Assembly: GCF_902167705.1 (NCBI RefSeq)
Contig: NZ_CABHMZ010000015.1
Coordinates: forward strand, 1 to 64,000
DNA length: 64,000 nucleotides
Origin: Streptococcus constellatus
GTDB taxonomy: Bacteria > Bacillota > Bacilli > Lactobacillales > Streptococcaceae
Direction: 5' to 3'
In this document: positions 58,245 through 64,000 of the stretch, one piece after another
Layout of the letters: every line of letters begins with the position of its first letter
Numbering within the stretch: position 1 is the stretch's first letter
The notes under the pieces: generated by a model
The model's database searches: none
What the model was told of the DNA's origin: nothing
Seen by the model: the letters and a program-made list of their open reading frames with translations, nothing else
Translations under genes and position numbers: made by a program

Positions 58245-59168
58245 TTATAATTCTTTTTTATAGTTTTCAACTTCTGCTTTATTAGCCCAAACAAAGTGTC
58301 CTGGACGAATTTCAACCATTTCTGGCTTATCTACTGAATAATCATGTTGATCAGCATCGTAAACTTTCAACACTTTCTTCCGTTCTAAAATCGGATCCGG
58401 AATTGGGACAGCTGACAATAAAGACTGAGTATAAGGATGAATTGGATTGTTAAAGAGTTCTTCTGTTTCAGCTACTTCGACAATCACACCCTTATAAATA
58501 ACCGCAATACGGTCTGAAATAAAGCGTACAACTGATAAATCATGAGCAATGAAAAGATAGGTCAAGCCCAATTCTTTTTGGAATTTTTTCAGTAGATTTA
58601 AAACTTGCGCACGCACAGACACATCCAATGCTGAAATTGGCTCATCTGCAATCACAAAGTCTGGTTCCATAACAAGTGCACGGGCAATCCCAATCCGCTG
58701 ACGTTGACCGCCAGAAAATTCATGTGGGTAGCGCGTCAAATGCTCTGACAACAATCCAACTTCATGAATAATATCTTTCACTTTCTTCTTGCGTTCTTCT
58801 TCATCTTTAAATAAGTGGAAATTATACAAGCCTTCTGAAATGATATAATCAACTGTCGCACGTTCATTCAAACTGGCAGCAGGGTCTTGGAAAATCATTT
58901 GAATTTTACGAATGATTTCTGACTCTTCTTCTTTGGACTTCTTACCATTGATTTTCTTTCCGTCAAAGAAGATATCACCCTTACTGGTATCGTTCAAACC
59001 AATAATCGCACGACCGATTGTTGTTTTTCCAGAACCAGATTCTCCTACAAGTGAAAACGTTTCTCCTTTATTGATAAAGAAATTTGCATTTTTTACAGCA
59101 ACAAATTTCTTGCTTCCCTCACCGAAGGAAATTTCCAAATCTTTAACTTCTACTAATTTTTCAGGCAT
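58245..59168 (-). CDS. amiF: Oligopeptide ABC transporter ATP-binding protein AmiF (OppF)
   Basis: A 307-aa ATPase of the oligopeptide importer. Walker [10 protein letters not shown], signature FSGGQRQR, Walker [12 protein letters not shown], and the C-terminal peptide-transport extension with [15 protein letters not shown] are visible. I chose the ATG at 59168 (AGGAGG upstream). It overlaps amiE by 11 bases; the two ATPases form a heterodimer. Confidence 0.95.
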   Translation of the reverse strand: MPEKLVEVKDLEISFGEGSKKFVAVKNANFFINKGETFSLVGESGSGKTTIGRAIIGLNDTSKGDIFFDGKKINGKKSKEEESEIIRKIQMIFQDPAASLNERATVDYIISEGLYNFHLFKDEEERKKKVKDIIHEVGLLSEHLTRYPHEFSGGQRQRIGIARALVMEPDFVIADEPISALDVSVRAQVLNLLKKFQKELGLTYLFIAHDLSVVRFISDRIAVIYKGVIVEVAETEELFNNPIHPYTQSLLSAVPIPDPILERKKVLKVYDADQHDYSVDKPEMVEIRPGHFVWANKAEVENYKKEL

Positions 59169-59178
59169 TTCCTTCCTC

Positions 59179-60246
59179 CTAAGCATCTAAATGAGCAAAG
59201 CCCATTTTTGAGCTAATTTTTTTGTGTAAATCATCAATAACAGCAGGCTTATTCACTTTTGGAGCATTTTCATGGAGCAACCATGTCTTTGCCCAATGAG
59301 TATCTGACACATAGATTTGAGGCGGTGTTTCCTCAAAGTCAATTTCCATGGCATAATCCGAACGCAAAGCGAAAGCATCTCCTTGCAGGTGCGAATAGAG
59401 CGAAGGCGGTGTCCCTGGAATAGAGTAAAGCCCTCCTTTATCATCTGCCAACTGTGGTAAACTTGATAGCAAGCTCCAAGTATAAGGATGACGTGGATCG
59501 TAAAAGACTTCCTCTACTGTTCCGTACTCTACGATTTCTCCAGCATACATAACGGCAACCTTATCGGCAATACTTGCTACCACACCAAGGTCGTGAGTGA
59601 TAAAAATAGTTGTGAATTCATATTCTTGTTGCAAAGATTTCAACAAATCAATGATTTGTGCTTGAATCGTAACGTCAAGCGCTGTCGTAGGTTCATCACA
59701 GATGAGAATATCAGGACGACAAGCAAGCGCAATAGCAATAACAATCCGTTGACGCATCCCACCTGAATATTGGAAGGGATATTCATAAAAGCGCTTTTCA
59801 GCATCAGGAATACCGACCTTATTCATATAGTCAACAGCCATTTCTTTCGCTTCTTTAGGCGTTTTCTTTTGGTGCTTGATAATCACTTCTGTAATTTGGC
59901 TACCGATTGTGTTAATAGGGTCTAAACTTGTCATCGGATCTTGGAAGATTGTCGCAATTTTAACACCGCGTATAGGCTCCCAATCTTTATTGGACTTCAA
60001 TTTTGTCAAATCTTGTCCGCGGTAATCAATTGTTCCTTGAGCCACTCGACCATTTTCTTCTAACATTCCAGTAAAAGTTTTGGTCAAAACAGACTTACCA
60101 GATCCTGACTCTCCAACGAGAGCAAGAACTTCACCTTCGATGAGGTCAAGCGAAACACCACGAATGGCTGTTAAGACTTTATCACGAACGTCAAATTCCA
60201 CGACAATATCGCGAGCAGTCAATATTACATTTTTTTCTTGTGTCAT
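59179..60246 (-). CDS. amiE: Oligopeptide ABC transporter ATP-binding protein AmiE (OppD)
   Basis: A 355-aa ATPase with Walker [10 protein letters not shown], signature YSGGMRQR and Walker [13 protein letters not shown], followed by the oligopeptide-type C-terminal domain ([15 protein letters not shown]). Length equals that of pneumococcal AmiE. It follows amiD by 8 bases. Confidence 0.95.
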   Translation of the reverse strand: MTQEKNVILTARDIVVEFDVRDKVLTAIRGVSLDLIEGEVLALVGESGSGKSVLTKTFTGMLEENGRVAQGTIDYRGQDLTKLKSNKDWEPIRGVKIATIFQDPMTSLDPINTIGSQITEVIIKHQKKTPKEAKEMAVDYMNKVGIPDAEKRFYEYPFQYSGGMRQRIVIAIALACRPDILICDEPTTALDVTIQAQIIDLLKSLQQEYEFTTIFITHDLGVVASIADKVAVMYAGEIVEYGTVEEVFYDPRHPYTWSLLSSLPQLADDKGGLYSIPGTPPSLYSHLQGDAFALRSDYAMEIDFEETPPQIYVSDTHWAKTWLLHENAPKVNKPAVIDDLHKKISSKMGFAHLDA

Positions 60247-60254
60247 ATTTACTC

Positions 60255-61181
60255 CTATCTATGTGTACGTGGATCACTAGCGTCCGCTAAGTTTTGACCG
60301 ACAACGAATAATGAAAGTGAAACCAAAATCAAGGTTGTCAATGGAATCCAGAAAAGATACGCATTTGTCGTCACATTTTGTGAATAATCCGAAATCAACC
60401 GTCCTAAACTAGGTACTGTGACAGGAAGCCCCAAACCAAAGAACGATAGAAAGGCTTCATAAGAAATGAAACTTGGAAGTAATTGTGAAGCCGTTGTCAC
60501 AATAACAGAAACCAATTGTGGCATGATATTTTTCACAATGATTTTCAGTGTTGGCGTTCCTAAGGTACGACTGGCAAGGTTGTATTCCAAGTCACGATAA
60601 CGCATGATTTGAATACGAATTGTATAAGCAATCCCCACCCAACCTGTGATAGTCATGGCAAAAATCAAGTTCCAAAAACCAGCACCGATTGAGTAAGTCA
60701 AGACAATGACAATCAAAAGAGACGGAATGTTTGAAATAATATTATAGACTTCCATCATGACACGGTCAACGGTTTTTGAAATTCCCCAGATACCGCCAAC
60801 TACAATACCAATCACAAGGTTAATCAAGGTTGCAATAACAGAAATGAGAATAGAGTTACGTGCCCCAAACCACACTCCGTCAAAAAGGGATTTCCCGTTG
60901 CTATCTGTACCAAACCAATATTGAGCATTCGGCTTAATATAACGTGCACTAAAGTCATTAACCTTGCTGACATCGTTAAAGTCGAAATCTGAGAAAATTG
61001 GATAAATGAAACTCATCAAAATAATGGCGACCAGAATTCCCAACATAACAACTGTTGATTTCTTTTTCAAGAATTGGCGCATAACCGATTTCCAGTAAGA
61101 ATATGCTGGAGCATCAATTGTTTCAGAGGCAAAATCATCACGTTTGACAAATTGGAACTTAGTCTTATCAATTGTAGCCAT
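60255..61181 (-). CDS. amiD: Oligopeptide ABC transporter permease AmiD (OppC)
   Basis: A 308-aa permease with six expected helices and the usual cytosolic EAA-type loop ([21 protein letters not shown]). The N-terminal tail carries [16 protein letters not shown], common in streptococcal AmiD. Its start shares a base with the amiC stop, so the subunits are coupled in translation. Confidence 0.95.
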   Translation of the reverse strand: MATIDKTKFQFVKRDDFASETIDAPAYSYWKSVMRQFLKKKSTVVMLGILVAIILMSFIYPIFSDFDFNDVSKVNDFSARYIKPNAQYWFGTDSNGKSLFDGVWFGARNSILISVIATLINLVIGIVVGGIWGISKTVDRVMMEVYNIISNIPSLLIVIVLTYSIGAGFWNLIFAMTITGWVGIAYTIRIQIMRYRDLEYNLASRTLGTPTLKIIVKNIMPQLVSVIVTTASQLLPSFISYEAFLSFFGLGLPVTVPSLGRLISDYSQNVTTNAYLFWIPLTTLILVSLSLFVVGQNLADASDPRTHR

Positions 61182-62677
61182 TATTTACCTCCTTTTGATG
61201 TTAATTTAATACGTGGGTCAAGCACTGTCATCAGAATATCACCCAATAGAAGAGCGAAGATAGAAAGGCAAGTAAAGATAAAGACCAGACCAACGACCAT
61301 AGAATTGTTTGAAGCTTTAACAGAGTCAATCAACATTTTACCCATACCTGGGAAAGCGAAGACTGTTTCAGTCAAGGTCGCACCTGTAATAACCCCAATA
61401 ACTGAGTTTGGGATACTAGATACAAGTGGTACCATGGCATTTTTGAAAATATGTTTATTAGAAATTTCTTTTTCAGAAAGACCTTTTGCTCGTGCAAAAC
61501 GAACAAAGTCTTGTGATTGCAAATCAATCATATAGCGACGAATCCAAACGGCTGTCCAAGGCGCACTCAAAAGTCCAAGAATGACTGCTGGCAGCACATA
61601 AGAGCGCCAATCTCCTGCCCCTAAAATAGGGAATGAATCAGGCAAGCCGATTGCTGAACCAATCAAGCGAATGATATAAACCAAGGCAATGGTTGGTAGT
61701 GACATTAAGAAAGTCAAGGCTCCAGTTGAAATACTGTCAAACAATGTATTCTTAAAGCGAGCCATATAAGAGCCGAGTGGAACAGCAATTAAGTAAGATA
61801 AAGCCAGACCAATCAAACCAACAATTGCAGAACTTACAATCATTGATGGATATTGGTAGTTACTTTCTGTTGCCGTATAAGGATCATCTTTTCCGTAATT
61901 GGCAACATCTCGTGCATCGGCTTGCCTTGGAGATTTATAGGTACGCGTATAAATATTGACAGATGATGTTTTCTTTCCTGTTGGGAATTGAACTTCTGAA
62001 GTCTTGGTTTGACCTTGTCCTTGTGAAATAACTTGTAAAACTGGAAGATTTGCATAGGTTGGATAAGAAGTTCCAAGATTTAATCTTACAAAATTTTGGT
62101 GGACAAATGGAAATTGACTATTGAAATATAGTAAATATTTATGTCTCGTTCCAGATCCAACAACAGACCAACCAATAGCAGGATCATTCTCAATGCGGAT
62201 GTAACGCTTCAAATTCGGATTAGAAGCATCTTTCACAGCACCTGTGTGGTCAATTTGAATCAAATTACCATAGAAGCCAAGAACACGCTCATAGACCGGA
62301 ACTTCACGAGTTGCATAAAATTGCTTGCTTTCTTTGAACTGCTGCAATTTCCAACCGCGGCCCAGCTTTTTGATGTAAGCTTCATAGATTTTTTTATTTG
62401 CATTAGTAGGTTCTACTGTTACAGAGGAATTTTCTTTGCTAGCTTTTTCTTGCAATTCCTTCGTATCATAGTAGTCAATATAACCCATACGCTCAAAAAT
62501 CGTATTTTCATAATTGGCTTTTTTATCAGGAGTCGTAGCTATTTTATTATAGTTCGGATCCTGTTTGAAAATCAACTTCCTAGGCACCATGGTATAGATA
62601 ATGGTGTAGGTCAATGTTGTTACCATGAAAATAGATACTAAAGAGCGTAAGATACGCATAAAAATATATTTCTTCAT
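61181..62677 (-). CDS. amiC: Oligopeptide ABC transporter permease AmiC (OppB)
   Basis: A 498-aa permease. The first helix ([19 protein letters not shown]) is followed by a large extracellular domain (~residues 35-275), characteristic of streptococcal AmiC, then five helices and the EAA loop ([19 protein letters not shown]). AAAGGA lies eight bases before the ATG. It is followed by amiD, amiE and amiF, and preceded by a hairpin and a remnant of another binding-protein gene. Confidence 0.95.
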   Translation of the reverse strand: MKKYIFMRILRSLVSIFMVTTLTYTIIYTMVPRKLIFKQDPNYNKIATTPDKKANYENTIFERMGYIDYYDTKELQEKASKENSSVTVEPTNANKKIYEAYIKKLGRGWKLQQFKESKQFYATREVPVYERVLGFYGNLIQIDHTGAVKDASNPNLKRYIRIENDPAIGWSVVGSGTRHKYLLYFNSQFPFVHQNFVRLNLGTSYPTYANLPVLQVISQGQGQTKTSEVQFPTGKKTSSVNIYTRTYKSPRQADARDVANYGKDDPYTATESNYQYPSMIVSSAIVGLIGLALSYLIAVPLGSYMARFKNTLFDSISTGALTFLMSLPTIALVYIIRLIGSAIGLPDSFPILGAGDWRSYVLPAVILGLLSAPWTAVWIRRYMIDLQSQDFVRFARAKGLSEKEISNKHIFKNAMVPLVSSIPNSVIGVITGATLTETVFAFPGMGKMLIDSVKASNNSMVVGLVFIFTCLSIFALLLGDILMTVLDPRIKLTSKGGK

Positions 62678-62702
62678 TTACCGTTTCCTTTAAAATCCCA
62701 AA

Positions 62703-62732
62703 AGAACTTTCCCTCCTTTTAGAGAAAGTTCT
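62703..62732 (-). terminator. Hairpin before amiC
   Basis: AGAACTTTC and GAAAGTTCT form a perfect 9-bp stem followed by TTTTGGG on the minus strand. It probably reduces read-through from binding-protein genes into amiC. Confidence 0.7.
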
Positions 62733-62742
62733 GATGAGAAGT

Positions 62743-62784
62743 TTATTTTACATGATCTGCTAATTCTTTTTGTATTTTAATGAT
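62743..62784 (-). pseudogene. 3' remnant of a second amiA-like gene
   Basis: The last ~10 codons read QKELADHVK-stop, nearly the same as the end of amiA (QEELADHVK, 63044 on); 26 of 30 bases agree. Upstream the frame soon closes with a stop. This is what would remain after deletion of a tandem binding-protein paralogue, which many oral streptococci carry. The rest of 62790-62945 shows no gene. Confidence 0.7.
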
Positions 62785-62949
62785 TCAGCATGAGTCACAT
62801 CAGATATTCCACTTTAATAACTATGGTTAAGTTATTAAACATAACCTGTCAGTCAAGACCGAAGGAAGAGCTAGAGAAATGCCACGCGTCACGACAAATA
62901 TCTATTTTCAATTTTAGAATACCTTCAATTTTTAAACTGATTGTTTAAA

Positions 62950-62996
62950 ATTATATCACAATTCTGGTCAATTGTAAAATCAATTGTCAGAATATT
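62950..62996 (-). promoter_or_regulatory. Promoter and CodY-box-like site before amiC
   Basis: On the minus strand TTTACA (62978-62973), 17 bases, TATAAT (62955-62950). AATTGTCAGAATATT (62982-62996) agrees with the CodY consensus at 13 of 15 positions and lies just before the -35. It lets the transporter subunits be expressed apart from amiA, or belonged to the lost paralogue. Confidence 0.6.
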
Positions 62997-63043
62997 TTTA
63001 TCATAAATGAACTTTTTTTGTTTTTCTGTTAAATTTTTTCTAA

Positions 63044-64000
63044 TTATTTAACATGATCTGCAAGTTCTTCTTGAGCCTTTTGGTTAGATTCTGCACGCTT
63101 TTTATTCCAATCATCCATAGCTTTCTTGTATTGGTCTTGTGTAATAGGCTCATCTTGGATTTCAAGATATTTGTATAGAATTGTTTCACTATTTCCTTTG
63201 TTTCCTGACCAAGCAAACGGATTGGTAAATGGTACTGTGCGAGAAAGAATTGGACGACCCGTTAATGTTGTTGTTGGAATGACTAACGCATTATCTGTCA
63301 ACCAAGCTTGGGCTGCTGCATATTTTTCATAGCGTGCATTCGTATTATTGGTTTCTTTTTCAGCTTCATTCAATAATTTTTCATATTCGTCCATACCAAC
63401 TTGTGCTGCGGCAGCGTTATTCGTGCCTGCATCAAAACCTAGATAAGTCTTAGTATTTTCACCACTTGAAGGTTTGATAACATCAAGGTAGGTAGATGGG
63501 TCTTGGAAGTCTGGACTCCAACCAACATTATCAGAAAGGTCCCAATCTTCTGCCGCTGCAGACTCAGCAAAGTAAGTGATATTATTCACGTCGTCTTTAG
63601 ACATTTGTTGAATATCAATCACAACATTTTCTTTCCCAAGATTTTGTTCAATAGATTGCTTCAATGATTGTACACGTTGAACTTTATTAGTTGCTGTTTG
63701 GTCAACTGGCATATCAATGTGGATTGGGAATTGAACGCCGTCTGCTTGAAGCGCTGCTTTAGCTTTAGCTAATTTTTCTTTGGCTTTAGTTGGGTTGTAA
63801 AGCCCGTCTTGCGCATCATTTAAGTTGATATCTTTCCAACTTTCATCGTAGCCAACTAATTTTTCTTTGACCAAATCTCCAAAGCTCTTGTCATCTGTTT
63901 GAACAAAGGTTGGTGGTACAAAGAGATTACGAAGCATCTTCGTTGCACCGTCTTTACCATTTACTTGTGACGCATAAGCTGTGCGGTCAAATGCAAATGT
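63044..64000 (-). CDS. amiA: Oligopeptide-binding lipoprotein AmiA (OppA), 3' part
   Basis: The frame is open to the window end, so the start and lipobox are outside. The visible ~318 residues are the C-terminal half of the ~660-aa SBP_bac_5 binding protein: FAFDRTAYASQVNG, LFVPPTFVQTDDKSFG, IDMPVDQTATNKVQR, DNVGWSPDFQDPSTYLD and WLTDNALVIPTTTLTGRPI. It captures peptides for the AmiCDEF permease. A 366-base gap separates it from amiC. Confidence 0.93.
   Translation of the reverse strand, partial: TFAFDRTAYASQVNGKDGATKMLRNLFVPPTFVQTDDKSFGDLVKEKLVGYDESWKDINLNDAQDGLYNPTKAKEKLAKAKAALQADGVQFPIHIDMPVDQTATNKVQRVQSLKQSIEQNLGKENVVIDIQQMSKDDVNNITYFAESAAAEDWDLSDNVGWSPDFQDPSTYLDVIKPSSGENTKTYLGFDAGTNNAAAAQVGMDEYEKLLNEAEKETNNTNARYEKYAAAQAWLTDNALVIPTTTLTGRPILSRTVPFTNPFAWSGNKGNSETILYKYLEIQDEPITQDQYKKAMDDWNKKRAESNQKAQEELADHVK

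Overview
The window looks like a chromosomal segment of an oral Streptococcus, probably from the sanguinis, mitis or anginosus groups. This is inferred from gene content and from protein families recalled from pneumococcus and S. mutans; no database search was possible. The DNA is low in G+C and most genes lie on the minus strand. Streptococcal landmarks include the metQ-M20 peptidase-metN-metI operon behind a MET-box, codY, the scrA/scrBR sucrose locus, the ami (opp) peptide permease, the secA-aroG-acpS-alr-recG block and many terminator hairpins. No tRNA, rRNA, CRISPR array, prophage or intact IS element was seen.

Layout: 0.1-5.2 kb holds methionine ABC transport and a second amino-acid binding lipoprotein. 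5.3-11.8 kb holds a yebC gene and a ribosome, RNA and NAD housekeeping run (tmcAL, methyltransferase, rsfS, yqeK, nadD, yhbY, yqeH, yqeG). 12-13.5 kb has two membrane proteins. 13.6-18.3 kb is a beta-glucoside utilisation insert (6-P-beta-glucosidase, PTS EIIBCA, RpiR-type regulator), flanked on its left by a decayed copy of the gatB 3' end. 18.3-23.8 kb is aspS-gatC-gatA-gatB behind a T-box leader. 23.8-26.7 kb has pncA, codY and an aminotransferase. 26.8-29.7 kb has a universal stress protein, a HAD/NTP-PPase-like fusion and an asparaginase. 30.2-37.5 kb has recG, alr, acpS, a DAHP synthase and secA. 37.6-45.1 kb has an APC permease, manA and a cellobiose-type PTS cluster whose EIIC gene is frameshifted. 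45.2-51.3 kb has a MarR-controlled heterodimeric ABC exporter, an old-yellow-enzyme-like oxidoreductase with an internal duplication, and a divergent deformylase. 51.4-57.2 kb is sucrose utilisation (scrK, scrA, scrB, scrR). 58.2-64 kb is amiF-E-D-C and the 3' part of amiA.

The most interesting signal is the aspS-gatCAB operon. Its T-box leader appears to carry an AAC (Asn) specifier rather than an Asp codon, and the AspRS has His at the position where discriminating bacterial enzymes have Leu. Together these suggest tRNA-dependent asparagine formation by a non-discriminating AspRS plus GatCAB, induced by uncharged tRNA-Asn. This layout is known from Clostridium, but I do not know of a description in streptococci.

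Other notable signals are signs of recent genome change: the gatB 3'-end duplication, an RpiR regulator lacking its recognition helix, a 7-A frameshift in the EIIC gene, a 117-bp tandem duplication in the oxidoreductase gene, a remnant of a second amiA-like gene with its promoter, and a composite hairpin-rich intergenic repeat present twice. CodY-box-like sites lie before codY, the APC permease and the ami transporter genes, linking nutrient uptake to CodY.
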